A stretch of 39,926 bases of DNA from Vibrio tasmaniensis 1F-187 (GTDB lineage: Bacteria; Pseudomonadota; Gammaproteobacteria; Enterobacterales; Vibrionaceae): the NCBI RefSeq assembly GCF_000272405.2, contig NZ_AJZM02000293.1:1-39926 (forward strand). The letters are read 5' to 3'. Shown here piece after piece: positions 24,236 through 32,202 of the stretch (the first letter of the stretch is position 1; each line of letters opens with the position of its first letter). The position numbers and the translations under genes are program-made. The notes beneath the pieces are model-generated. The model was given only the letters and a program-made list of their open reading frames with translations, was not told the origin of the DNA and did no database searches.

Positions 24236-25543
24236 ATGATTGCAGTAGAACTATTTGTCGTCCTGCTCTTTATCTTTTTGGGGGCCAGAATTGGCGGTAT
24301 CGGTATAGGTTTTGCCGGTGGTGCTGGTGTTATTGCCCTTTCACTGATTCTTGGCGTTCCAACAAGCCAGTCTTTCATCCCGATCGACGTAATCTTGATC
24401 ATCATGTCGGTTATCACCGCAATTGCTGCTATGCAGGTTGCTGGCGGTATGGACTGGTTGGTGCAAATTGCAGAAAACTTTTTGCGTAAACACCCTGAAC
24501 GCATCACCTTTTACGCGCCGATTGTGACCTTTGTAATGACACTAATGGCCGGTACTGGTCACACAGCATTCTCTACGCTTCCTGTAATCGCAGAAGTAGC
24601 GAAAGGCCAAGGGGTTCGTCCTTCTCGTCCACTGTCTATCGCAGTTGTCGCCTCTCAAATTGCTATCACAGCTTCGCCAATCTCGGCTGCCGTTGTCGCT
24701 TTCGCAGCAATGCTGGCACCGTTTGGTGTTGATTACCTAACGCTATTGATGGTTTGTATCCCAACAACCTTCATCGCTTGTATGGTTGGTGCGGTTGTTG
24801 CTAACTACATGGGTAGCGAACTGAAAGACGATCCTGTTTACCAAGAACGTCTAGAGAAAGGTCTAATCAAACTGGCGACAGAAGAGAAGCGTGAAATTCT
24901 ACCAACAGCGAAGAGAGCAACGTACATCTTCCTAACAGCGATTGGTTTCGTGGTTTGCTACGCAGCGGCTATCTCTAGCTCTGTTGGCCTAATTGAAAAC
25001 CCAGCGCTTGGTCGTAACGAAGCGATCATGTCTGTGATGCTAGCAGCAGCAGCGGCTATCGTGATGTTCACTAAGATTGATGCTGCGAAGATTTCTTCAG
25101 CGCCAACATTCCGCTCTGGTATGACAGCGTGTGTTTGTGTACTGGGTGTGGCTTGGTTAGGCTCAACGTTTGTAAACGCACACGTTGCTGAAATCAAAGA
25201 CGTAGCCGGCGCTCTACTGGCTGACTACCCTTGGATGCTGGCTCTTGTTCTGTTCTTCGCTTCTATGCTGCTTTACTCTCAAGGCGCAACCACGGTTGCA
25301 CTAATGCCTGCAGCTCTAGCGATTGGCGTAGCACCACTAACAGCCGTGGCTTCTTTTGCTGCAGTAAGTGCACTGTTCGTACTTCCAACTTACCCTACGC
25401 TACTGGCAGCGGTTGAGATGGATGACACAGGCTCAACGCGTATCGGTAAGTACGTATTCAACCACCCATTCTTCATTCCTGGTGTGGCAACAATCAGTAC
25501 TGCGGTAGCACTCGGCTTCGCATTCGGCGGTCTGTTCATCTAA
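24236..25543 (+). CDS. dcuA: Anaerobic C4-dicarboxylate transporter DcuA
   Basis: Inner-membrane exchanger that swaps aspartate, fumarate or malate for succinate, pairing with AspA during anaerobic growth. I start it at ATG 24236 (MIAVELFVVLLFIFLGARIGG), eight bases after GAGG. An upstream in-frame GTG at 24227 overlaps the ribosome site. The 435-residue protein has about ten to twelve helices. Conserved stretches include GGIGIGFAGG, GTGHTAFSTLPVIAEVA and the near C-terminal LPTYPTLLAAVEMDDTGSTR. In E. coli cutA and dsbD follow. Here the arginine block lies between dcuA and dsbD, and no cutA is found. Confidence 0.95.
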   Translation: MIAVELFVVLLFIFLGARIGGIGIGFAGGAGVIALSLILGVPTSQSFIPIDVILIIMSVITAIAAMQVAGGMDWLVQIAENFLRKHPERITFYAPIVTFVMTLMAGTGHTAFSTLPVIAEVAKGQGVRPSRPLSIAVVASQIAITASPISAAVVAFAAMLAPFGVDYLTLLMVCIPTTFIACMVGAVVANYMGSELKDDPVYQERLEKGLIKLATEEKREILPTAKRATYIFLTAIGFVVCYAAAISSSVGLIENPALGRNEAIMSVMLAAAAAIVMFTKIDAAKISSAPTFRSGMTACVCVLGVAWLGSTFVNAHVAEIKDVAGALLADYPWMLALVLFFASMLLYSQGATTVALMPAALAIGVAPLTAVASFAAVSALFVLPTYPTLLAAVEMDDTGSTRIGKYVFNHPFFIPGVATISTAVALGFAFGGLFI

Positions 25544-25566
25544 CATTCGCTGATGATTAAAACTTT

Positions 25567-25593
25567 AAAAGGAAGCTTCGGCTTCCTTTTTTG
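25567..25593 (+). terminator. dcuA terminator
   Basis: A 6-bp stem GGAAGC/GCTTCC with a TTCG tetraloop is flanked by A4 and T6. Confidence 0.9.
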
Positions 25594-25608
25594 TTTTCTA
25601 CTCAATGT

Positions 25609-25632
25609 GTTATTTGATACACATCAAATAAC
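25609..25632 (+). promoter_or_regulatory. Perfect FNR site upstream of the arginine carrier gene
   Basis: TTGAT-ACAC-ATCAA (25614-25627) is an exact FNR consensus, sitting in a 10-bp perfect inverted repeat GTTATTTGAT/ATCAAATAAC. It lies about 430 bases before the carrier start and just after the dcuA terminator. The most likely target is the arginine deiminase block. No -10 sits at the class II distance, so a distal or class I role is more likely. Confidence 0.6.
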
Positions 25633-25958
25633 TATTATAAACTTTAAAACCCGCCTAAAAATAAAATTTGAATAAAATTCCAAGATTATTCAACCCAACT
25701 AATAACAACACTTACCTAATCAATCTCCCCTCGCTTTCATCTAATCCACATCGAATATTAATCCAAGCTAACTAACCAAAAAACCTTGCTGTTTTTATGC
25801 CATTTTCAAGCCATCTTATTGGCCACTATTTTTGTGAACAGCACCAAACTTAAATAGTTAGGTAAGTAATAAAATAACCGCAGCTAAATTAAATCTAACT
25901 TCATTTGGATCAGTAAATATAAAAACGAACTTAATTTAAAGTCAGCAACTTTATATCG
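25633..25958. other. AT-rich region upstream of the arginine carrier gene
   Basis: About 330 bases of very AT-rich sequence with no coding signal on either strand. It may form a long leader or an upstream regulatory region, with the FNR site at its left and a promoter candidate at its right. Confidence 0.4.
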
Positions 25959-25986
25959 TTGGGAACTTTATAAGAATCAGTATATT
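25959..25986 (+). promoter_or_regulatory. Promoter candidate for the arginine carrier gene
   Basis: TTGGGA (25959-25964) and TATATT (25981-25986) are 16 bases apart. The predicted start near 25993 gives a leader of about 60 bases before the ATG at 26054. Confidence 0.4.
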
Positions 25987-26053
25987 TACAATCTATAAAT
26001 CATTAGTCGCTAATTCACATCACTTTTATTTAAGATGGTGTAAGGAGATAGCT

Positions 26054-27502
26054 ATGACGACTCAGACAATACCAAGCGAGACAAAAAAGGGCGGCTTCTT
26101 TGCCAATTTTAAATTCCCTTCTGCCTACACCATTTTATTTATCCTTATTGCGTTCGTAGCGCTCCTTACCTGGATTGTTCCGGCAGGCCAATACGACCGA
26201 GCCATGAATGAAGAACTCGGTCGAGAAGTACCCGTAACCGGAACCTATCAAGCCGTAGAAGGTAACCCTCAAGGTGTGATTGACGTACTGCTTGCGCCTA
26301 TTGACGGTTTCTACGACCACAATAGCTATGAAGCTGCGGCCATCGACGTTTCACTGTTCATTCTAATCATTGGTGGCTTCTTAGGACTAGTAACCAAAAC
26401 TGGCGCTATTGATGCCGGTATCGAACGTGTCACCGCCCGCCTAGAAGGGCGAGAAGAGTTGATGATACCGATACTGATGGCTCTGTTTGCTGCTGGCGGT
26501 ACCGTCTACGGCATGGCGGAAGAATCACTGCCATTCTATACGCTGCTAGTACCAGTAATGATGGCCGCTCGCTTTGACCCTCTAGTGGCAGCTGCCACGG
26601 TATTGCTTGGCGCAGGCATTGGGGTGCTAGGCTCTACCATTAACCCATTCGCGACCGTTATTGCTGCCAACGCCTCTGGTATTCCATTTACCGACGGTAT
26701 CGCGCTGCGTATTGGAATGCTGATTATTGGTTGGGGTATCTGTGTCGCCTACGTCATGCGCTACGCAAGAATGGTACAAGCCGATCCAACAACATCGATT
26801 GTTTACGACAAATACGAAGAGAACAAAGCGCACTTCCTTGGCAACGCAAGTGGTGAAAAACTGGAGTTCACCGCGACTCGCAAACTGATCCTGGCCATTT
26901 TTGGTGGCTCTTTCGCTGTGATGATTTACGGTGTATCCGTTGCTGGATGGTGGATGGCAGAGATCTCCGCGATGTTCTTAGCAGCGACTATTATTGTCGG
27001 TATTGTGTCTCGCATGAGCGAGGAAGAGTTCACAACTAGCTTCATTGACGGTGCTCGAGACCTACTGGGCGTTGCACTTATCATAGGTATCGCACGTGGT
27101 ATCGTAGTCGTAATGGACCGCGGTATGATCACCGACACTATTCTTTTCTCAGCAGAACAAATGGTGACTGGTCTTTCTTCAGTTGTCTTCATTAACGTGA
27201 TGTTCTTCTTAGAAATTCTACTGTCATTCTTAGTACCTTCGACCTCTGGTCTAGCAGTGCTGACTATGCCAATCATGGCGCCATTAGCCGATTTTGCTGG
27301 CGTAGGTCGTGACCTTGTTATCACCGCTTACCAATCAGCATCTGGCTTGGTCAACTTAATCACTCCAACCTCTGCAGTGGTAATGGGCGGCTTGGCGATT
27401 GCTCGTGTCCCTTACGTGCGCTGGGTTAAATGGGTGATGCCATTAATCGGAATCTTGATGGTGTTCTGCATCGTTGTACTAAGTATTGGTGCGCTTATCT
27501 AA
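26054..27502 (+). CDS. YfcC/ArcD-like basic amino acid carrier
   Basis: A 482-residue inner-membrane protein of the YfcC family (C4-dicarboxylate anaerobic carrier superfamily), with about twelve hydrophobic helices. The N-terminus KFPSAYTILFILIAFVALLTWIVPAGQYDR is typical. A conserved AAGGTVYGMAEESLPFYTLL segment (about 145-164) and GAGIGVLGSTINPF (about 186-199) follow. It sits immediately before arcA, so I infer that it exchanges arginine for ornithine in the arginine deiminase pathway. The family also has members of unknown substrate. It has an AAGGAG ribosome site, and a terminator closes the gene, so arcA needs its own promoter. Confidence 0.82.
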   Translation: MTTQTIPSETKKGGFFANFKFPSAYTILFILIAFVALLTWIVPAGQYDRAMNEELGREVPVTGTYQAVEGNPQGVIDVLLAPIDGFYDHNSYEAAAIDVSLFILIIGGFLGLVTKTGAIDAGIERVTARLEGREELMIPILMALFAAGGTVYGMAEESLPFYTLLVPVMMAARFDPLVAAATVLLGAGIGVLGSTINPFATVIAANASGIPFTDGIALRIGMLIIGWGICVAYVMRYARMVQADPTTSIVYDKYEENKAHFLGNASGEKLEFTATRKLILAIFGGSFAVMIYGVSVAGWWMAEISAMFLAATIIVGIVSRMSEEEFTTSFIDGARDLLGVALIIGIARGIVVVMDRGMITDTILFSAEQMVTGLSSVVFINVMFFLEILLSFLVPSTSGLAVLTMPIMAPLADFAGVGRDLVITAYQSASGLVNLITPTSAVVMGGLAIARVPYVRWVKWVMPLIGILMVFCIVVLSIGALI

Positions 27503-27526
27503 AACCTACACACCAGCTTCTCGTTC

Positions 27527-27552
27527 AAAGCCGCTTTCTTAGCGGCTTTTTT
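27527..27552 (+). terminator. Terminator after the arginine carrier gene
   Basis: A perfect 9-bp stem AAAGCCGCT/AGCGGCTTT with loop TTCTT is followed by T6 (partly in the stem). Confidence 0.9.
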
Positions 27553-28045
27553 GTTGCTATCGCCCTCAGAGCCATTCCCCAAAACAACCTCACGAGCTGC
27601 ACACACTCTATTTAAAGCCTCTCTATAGTCAACCTCATCAGCCAACCTTAAACAATCCAAGGACACCTTCGACAAAGCGTAAATCAACGTTTTAATATTG
27701 ATGTTAAGGCTAATAAAAAACAATCCATTCCTCTCCATTATTTTTATAAAAATATTTAGTCATTTATTAACGCTAATTATATTTAAAGTTATTCACCTTG
27801 TAATAATCAAAGGGGGAATAAAAGCTATTTTTATAGAAAACCGGCTTAAAAAAACCAATTATAAAGTGTGACCACAACAGCTTTATTCGCATTTATTTTG
27901 TTAATAAATAATTAATTTCACATCCAAAATTAAATATCTAAATAGAAACATTGCATACTTCCAAGCTAAGTACATTCTTATCAATAAAACTATTATGCAT
28001 ATAATACCTAACAATTTTGATTCTAGGCAGGTTCATCAAAAAAGC

Positions 28046-28112
28046 GTGCATAAAGTTCCCTAACAGCTAACTATTTAGAATGTAATCATCATGACTAAAA
28101 GTGCATAAAGTT
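28046..28112 (+). promoter_or_regulatory. Direct repeats GTGCATAAAGTT upstream of arcA
   Basis: Two identical 12-mers start 55 bases apart. The core TGCATAAA resembles one half of an ARG box (TGAATWWWWATTCA). They may be operators for the ArgR-like regulator encoded downstream. This is inference. Confidence 0.4.
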
Positions 28113-28157
28113 TGTTAAAACCCTTAATTTTAAAGGGCTGCAGGATAAAAAACGATT

Positions 28158-28199
28158 TGTGATAGATCTCTAAGAATACCTGACTAGCAGGCGTAATAT
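28158..28199 (+). promoter_or_regulatory. CRP-like site and -10 of the arcA promoter
   Basis: TGTGA-TAGATC-TCTAA (28158-28173) matches the CRP consensus at 8 of 10 defined positions. TAATAT at 28194-28199 would place the start near 28206, with the CRP centre about 40.5 bases upstream, the class II geometry. There is no good -35, as expected of an activator-dependent promoter. Confidence 0.4.
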
Positions 28200-28306
28200 T
28201 AACTCCAGACAAGAGATATGAATAAAATAATTCATTATTCTCCACTGAAAATAAATAATTACTCTTAGCGATAAAAGTAATTCAAATATATAAGAGAGAG
28301 ACGATC

Positions 28307-29530
28307 ATGAGTAAGTTCTATGTAGGTTCTGAAATAGGTCAATTGCGCCGCGTTCTAGTTCACCGCCCAAGACGCGCACTGACTCACCTAACACCCTCTA
28401 ACTGTCACGATTTACTATTTGATGACGTACTGGCTGTTGAGCGCGCAGGTAAAGAGCATGACGCATTTACTAAAACGCTACGTGATCAGGGTGTTGAAGT
28501 TCTTCTTCTTACTGACCTACTAGCAGACACACTAGCAGTGCCAGAAGCGAAAGACTGGCTACTAAGCTGCCAGGTATCTGATTACCGTTTGGGTAAAACA
28601 TTCGCTAATGATGTGCGCTGCTACTTGGGCGACTTACCAAACTTAGAGCTAGCAAAAATCCTAACGGGCGGTCTGTCTTACGCTGAAATGCCAATGAAAT
28701 CATCTTCAATGATGCAAGGCATGCACGCACCAACTGACTTCATTATCGAACCTCTACCAAACCACCTATTTACTCGTGACACATCTTGCTGGGTATACGG
28801 TGGCGTATCTATCAACCCGATGGCGAAACCTGCTCGTCAACGTGAAACAAACCACGTTCGCGCTATTTACCGCTGGCACCCAACATTCGCAGGCGAAGAC
28901 TTCATTAAATACTTCGGTGATGAAGAAAACATCAACTACGACAACTCAACAATCGAAGGTGGTGACGTTCTTGTTCTCGGCCGTGGCGCGGTTCTTATCG
29001 GTATGTCTGAGCGTACAACAGCACAAGGTGTTGAACACTTAGCGTCTAGCCTATTCAAACACGGTCAAGCGACACAAGTTATCGCAATGCAGCTACCAAA
29101 ACACCGTTCTTGCATGCACTTAGACACCGTGATGACTCACATGAACGAAGATACGTTCTCTGTTTACCCTGAAGTGGTAAGTAAAGACGTGCAGTGCTGG
29201 AACCTAACTGGCGATGAGTCAGGCGCAGTGAAAGTGAAAGAAGAAGGCTACTTCGTAACAGCTATCGAGAAAGCACTTGGCGTAGACAAGCTAAACCTAA
29301 TCACAACGGGTGGCGACAACTTCCATGCAGAACGTGAGCAGTGGAACGATGCAAACAACGTTCTAACGGTTAAACCTGGCGTTGTTATTGGCTACGAAGG
29401 CAACACATACACCAACGAAAAATACGACAAAGCAGGCATCACGGTTCTTCCGATTCCAGGAGACGAACTTGGTCGCGGTCGCGGTGGTGCACGCTGCATG
29501 AGCTGCCCAATTGAGCGTGATGGTATCTAA
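28307..29530 (+). CDS. arcA: Arginine deiminase
   Basis: Hydrolyses L-arginine to citrulline and ammonia, first step of the arginine deiminase pathway, giving ATP without respiration and raising pH. The 407-residue protein has the amidinotransferase-fold motifs: N-terminal [28 protein letters not shown] (about 152-159), [11 protein letters not shown] (about 217-227) and CMHLDTVM (about 269-276). Catalytic Cys397 sits in RCMSCP, aligning with Cys406 of the Pseudomonas aeruginosa enzyme. GAGAGAG lies ahead of the ATG. arcC follows after 72 bases, most of them taken up by a hairpin. Confidence 0.96.
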   Translation: MSKFYVGSEIGQLRRVLVHRPRRALTHLTPSNCHDLLFDDVLAVERAGKEHDAFTKTLRDQGVEVLLLTDLLADTLAVPEAKDWLLSCQVSDYRLGKTFANDVRCYLGDLPNLELAKILTGGLSYAEMPMKSSSMMQGMHAPTDFIIEPLPNHLFTRDTSCWVYGGVSINPMAKPARQRETNHVRAIYRWHPTFAGEDFIKYFGDEENINYDNSTIEGGDVLVLGRGAVLIGMSERTTAQGVEHLASSLFKHGQATQVIAMQLPKHRSCMHLDTVMTHMNEDTFSVYPEVVSKDVQCWNLTGDESGAVKVKEEGYFVTAIEKALGVDKLNLITTGGDNFHAEREQWNDANNVLTVKPGVVIGYEGNTYTNEKYDKAGITVLPIPGDELGRGRGGARCMSCPIERDGI

Positions 29531-29545
29531 TCACTAAGACGAAAC

Positions 29546-29583
29546 GGCCAAGTTGAACGACCTTAAATAATCTCAACTTGGCC
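29546..29583 (+). repeat. Hairpin between arcA and arcC
   Basis: GGCCAAGTTGA (29546-29556) and TCAACTTGGCC (29573-29583) form a perfect 11-bp stem with a 16-nt loop. It is followed by AAAATGAGAG rather than a U tract, so it is unlikely to terminate. Such stems between operon genes often protect the upstream message from 3' exonucleases. Confidence 0.7.
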
Positions 29584-29602
29584 AAAATGAGAGAACACAA
29601 TT

Positions 29603-30514
29603 ATGACTAAGCAAACTGTTGTTGTTGCACTCGGCGGTAATGCCCTACTTCGTCGCGGTGAGCCGTTAGAAGCCGATGTTCAACGCCGTAATATTGAAAC
29701 GGCTGTTAAAACCATCTCTGAAATCGCGAAAGTGTACAACGTGGTTCTAGTGCACGGTAATGGTCCACAAGTTGGCTTACTTGCTCTGCAAGGTTTGGAG
29801 TACAAAAAAGTAAACCCGTATCCATTGGATGTATTGGGCAGTGAGACTCAAGGCATGATCGGCTACATGCTGATGCAAGAGTTCAAAAACTACCTGCCTG
29901 ACCGCAACATCTCATGCATGTTGACGCAAATGACCGTTGATCCAAACGATCCTGCATTCGCAGATCCAACTAAGCCAATTGGCCCGATCTACGAAGAAGC
30001 AGAAGCGCGTGAGTTAGCGGAGAAATTCCACTGGATCGTAAAACCAGACGGTCAACATTTCCGTCGAGTAGTGCCAAGCCCACGCCCTACTGGCATTGTT
30101 GAACACGAAGCGATCACTCAACTTATCGATGCAGGTCACCTCGTAATTTGTACTGGCGGTGGTGGCATCCCAGTGAAAAAAGAAAATGGCAAATTAGTCG
30201 GCGTTGAAGCGGTTATCGACAAAGACATGTCAGCGGCTTTCTTGGCGAAACAATTGGATGCGGATGCACTACTTATTCTGACCGATGCTGACGCTGTTTA
30301 TCTTGATTGGGGCAAACCGACTCAACACGCACTGCGCAGTACTACACCAAGTGAATTGGCGAAGTTTACATTTGATGCAGGCTCAATGGGGCCAAAAATC
30401 GAAGCATCGTGCGAGTTCATTCAGCAAGGCGGCAAAGTAGTGGGTATCGGCGCACTCGAAGATGGTTTGCAAATCCTGCAAGGCCAAGCGGGCACCAATA
30501 TCACCAAAGGTTAA
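29603..30514 (+). CDS. arcC: Carbamate kinase
   Basis: Transfers the phosphate of carbamoyl phosphate to ADP, the ATP-yielding last step of arginine deiminase fermentation. The 303-residue protein belongs to the amino acid kinase family: N-terminal VVVALGGNALLRRGEP (about 5-20), VLVHGNGPQVGLL (about 49-61), ICTGGGGIPV (about 182-191) and ILTDADAVYLDWG (about 227-239). Length is normal for the family. It follows arcA with only a hairpin between, so the two are probably co-transcribed. A 178-base gap with a short direct repeat separates it from arcB. Confidence 0.96.
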   Translation: MTKQTVVVALGGNALLRRGEPLEADVQRRNIETAVKTISEIAKVYNVVLVHGNGPQVGLLALQGLEYKKVNPYPLDVLGSETQGMIGYMLMQEFKNYLPDRNISCMLTQMTVDPNDPAFADPTKPIGPIYEEAEARELAEKFHWIVKPDGQHFRRVVPSPRPTGIVEHEAITQLIDAGHLVICTGGGGIPVKKENGKLVGVEAVIDKDMSAAFLAKQLDADALLILTDADAVYLDWGKPTQHALRSTTPSELAKFTFDAGSMGPKIEASCEFIQQGGKVVGIGALEDGLQILQGQAGTNITKG

Positions 30515-30535
30515 TGCACTAGCGAGCTTTATCAT

Positions 30536-30570
30536 CTTGAGAGCCTTAAACCTTGAGAGCTTTTAAAGCT
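30536..30570 (+). repeat. Tandem direct repeat between arcC and arcB
   Basis: CTTGAGAGCCTTAAA (30536-30550) is repeated almost exactly at 30552-30567 as CTTGAGAGC plus TTTTAAA, a 16-17 bp period. The second copy runs into the short inverted repeat AGCTTT/AAAGCT. No role is known. Confidence 0.55.
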
Positions 30571-30692
30571 TGCGAAAACAGATTAAACGAAACAAACAAA
30601 ACCGAACAACTTTAACTAAAAATTGAATCGCGCTTTCTTGAATTTTATTTCCCTGTAACAAGGAAGCGCCTAAATCTAAGAAGGAATACATC

Positions 30693-31703
30693 ATGGCTTT
30701 TAACCTACGCAATCGTAACTTCCTAAAACTACTAGATTTCACTCCACGCGAAATTCAACACTTGTTAGATCTTTCTATGGAGCTAAAAAAAGCGAAGTAC
30801 AACGGTTACGAACAGCCAACACTGACTGGCAAAAACATTGCGCTTATCTTTGAAAAAACCTCAACTCGTACTCGCTGTGCATTCGAAGTAGCAGCATTCG
30901 ACCAAGGTGCTCGAGTTTCTTACTTAGGCCCATCTGGCTCTCAAATTGGCCACAAAGAATCAATGAAAGACACCGCTCGCGTTCTAGGCCGTATGTACGA
31001 TGGCATCGAATACCGCGGCTTTGGTCAAGAAATCGTTGAAGAGCTAGGCGCTTACGCTGGCGTTCCTGTGTGGAATGGCCTGACTGACGAATTCCACCCA
31101 ACACAAATCCTAGCTGACTTCCTAACTATGACGGAATACGGCCGTGGCAAGCAACTGCATGAAATCAAGTTTGCTTACCTAGGTGATGCTCGCAACAACA
31201 TGGGTAACTCTCTAATGGTTGGCGCTGCGAAAATGGGCATGGACATTCGCCTTGTTGCTCCAAAGCAATTCTGGCCAGAAGAAGAGCTATTAGCTCAATG
31301 TCGTGAAATCGCAGAACACACTGGCGGCAAAATCACGCTAACAGAAGATGTTCAAGAAGGCGTGCAAGGTTGTGACTTCCTATACACCGACGTTTGGGTA
31401 TCAATGGGCGAAGCGAAAGAAGCATGGGCTGAGCGTATCAACCTAATGATGCCTTACCAAGTCAACATGGACATGATCAAAGCAACAGGCAACCCACATG
31501 TGAAATTCATGCACTGCCTACCGGCTTTCCACGGCGAAGATACCACAGTAGGCAAACAGCTTGCTGCTGAATATCCGCAGCTTAAAGATGGCGTAGAAGT
31601 GACAGATGAAGTGGTTGAGTCTGAATACTCTATCGTGTTCGATGAAGCAGAAAACCGCATGCACACCATTAAAGCAGTAATGGTTGCGACATTAGGCAGC
31701 TAA
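30693..31703 (+). CDS. arcB: Ornithine carbamoyltransferase, catabolic type
   Basis: Interconverts citrulline plus phosphate with ornithine plus carbamoyl phosphate. The 336-residue protein has the carbamoyl-phosphate motif [14 protein letters not shown] (about 54-67), the HPTQ box in [11 protein letters not shown] and the ornithine-binding HCLPAFH (about 272-278). The beginning [20 protein letters not shown], the 336-residue length and EKTSTRTR (EKDSTRTR in E. coli ArgF) resemble the catabolic ArcB of Pseudomonas rather than biosynthetic ArgF. Together with the arcA and arcC context this favours a catabolic role, though the reverse biosynthetic use cannot be excluded (alternative name argF). 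AGAAGGAA precedes the ATG. Confidence 0.92.
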   Translation: MAFNLRNRNFLKLLDFTPREIQHLLDLSMELKKAKYNGYEQPTLTGKNIALIFEKTSTRTRCAFEVAAFDQGARVSYLGPSGSQIGHKESMKDTARVLGRMYDGIEYRGFGQEIVEELGAYAGVPVWNGLTDEFHPTQILADFLTMTEYGRGKQLHEIKFAYLGDARNNMGNSLMVGAAKMGMDIRLVAPKQFWPEEELLAQCREIAEHTGGKITLTEDVQEGVQGCDFLYTDVWVSMGEAKEAWAERINLMMPYQVNMDMIKATGNPHVKFMHCLPAFHGEDTTVGKQLAAEYPQLKDGVEVTDEVVESEYSIVFDEAENRMHTIKAVMVATLGS

Positions 31704-31981
31704 TTACCTAAGAAACGAAACAGTTAAGACGTTAAAAATTAAGAAGCTAGGCACTCACTTGTTCGAAATACGTTGATAAGTTAAGTGCAATGACAGGGAA
31801 ATGCGGGTGGCGTTCTTGGGATTTTGACCTTGAATAAAACTCGCATTTTTTTTCATGCGGTTGAAGAGATAATTTCCTAGAAAACCCTGCAAGTCTCAGC
31901 CCCAACAAAGACTTAAATGGGAGTTTAAAATGGACGTAATCTCGCATAAAAATCCATTAAATGAATACTTTACAGAAAGTA
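31704..31981. other. arcB-pyrB intergenic region
   Basis: About 280 bases with no arcB terminator recognised. A 66-codon minus-strand reading frame at 31747-31947 is open but has no recognised relatives and no clear ribosome site. CGCATAAAAATCCA (31943-31956) fits the ARG-box pattern TGNATWWWWATNCA except at its first base. AATACTTT/AAAGTATT (31964-31983) is an inverted repeat touching the pyrB -35. Confidence 0.4.
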
Positions 31982-32009
31982 TTGCATGGCCTTTTTATCT
32001 GAGTATAAT
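31982..32009 (+). promoter_or_regulatory. pyrBI promoter
   Basis: TTGCAT (31982-31987) and the perfect -10 TATAAT (32004-32009) are 16 bases apart. Transcription would begin near 32016, giving a leader of about 187 bases that contains the leader peptide and attenuator. Confidence 0.75.
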
Positions 32010-32039
32010 CCTCCGCAATTTGTCTTAAGAGAGCAAAAA

Positions 32040-32147
32040 ATGAACCGCAATTTTTTCGCACATGATTGTCAGCCAATACGCCTTAGAACGGCGTTGGTGT
32101 CATTTTTATTTTGCTCTATTGATCATTTCGAAGCCTCCTATTTTTAG
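32040..32147 (+). CDS. pyrL: pyrBI leader peptide
   Basis: A 35-codon frame starting [12 protein letters not shown] and ending FEASYF, too short for usual gene calls. It has a ribosome site (AAGAGAG) at good distance. Its stop codon TAG (32145-32147) lies inside the attenuator hairpin, on its 3' arm, so a ribosome translating close behind polymerase would prevent the hairpin from forming. T-rich stretches in and around it (such as ATTTTTTC) would be UTP-sensitive pause sites. This layout is that of the E. coli pyrBI leader, in which UTP shortage couples translation to transcription and lets polymerase read through. The sequence itself is not similar to E. coli PyrL, as usual for leader peptides. 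Confidence 0.75.
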   Translation: MNRNFFAHDCQPIRLRTALVSFLFCSIDHFEASYF

Positions 32148-32160
32148 GGGGCTTTTTTTT
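32132..32160 (+). terminator. pyrBI attenuator
   Basis: AGCCTCC (32132-32138) pairs with GGGGGCT (32147-32153) with one G-T pair around an 8-nt loop, followed by a run of eight T. It lies 42 bases ahead of pyrB and overlaps the leader peptide stop. Confidence 0.85.
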
Positions 32161-32202
32161 GTCCGCAATTTGACTGTATGCATAAAAAAAGGAAGACCCG
32201 TT

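Larger units (their letters stand above)
27553..28306. other. Long AT-rich region upstream of arcA
   Basis: About 750 bases without a supported gene. It holds the 12-bp direct repeat GTGCATAAAGTT (28046-28057 and 28101-28112), the related TATTATGCATATAATA near 27990-28006 and the inverted repeat TTTTGAT/ATCAAAA (28015-28041). It also holds a CRP-like site and an inverted repeat ATGAAT-N6-ATTCAT (28218-28235) that resembles an ARG box with two extra central bases. Everything points to dense regulation of arcA. Confidence 0.5.

Noticed and set aside
27499..27738. 79-codon minus-strand frame after the arginine carrier gene
   Set aside because: It runs through the carrier gene terminator, whose stem explains its KKAAKKAAL part. 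It has no recognised relatives.
28218..28235. ATGAAT-N6-ATTCAT as a canonical ARG box
   Set aside because: The half-sites are two bases too far apart for the 18-bp ArgR consensus. Kept only as part of the arcA regulatory array.
32062..32202. N-terminal extension of PyrB by 47 residues
   Set aside because: The stretch is the attenuator and leader region. PyrB relatives begin at the ATG at 32203, which has a ribosome site.
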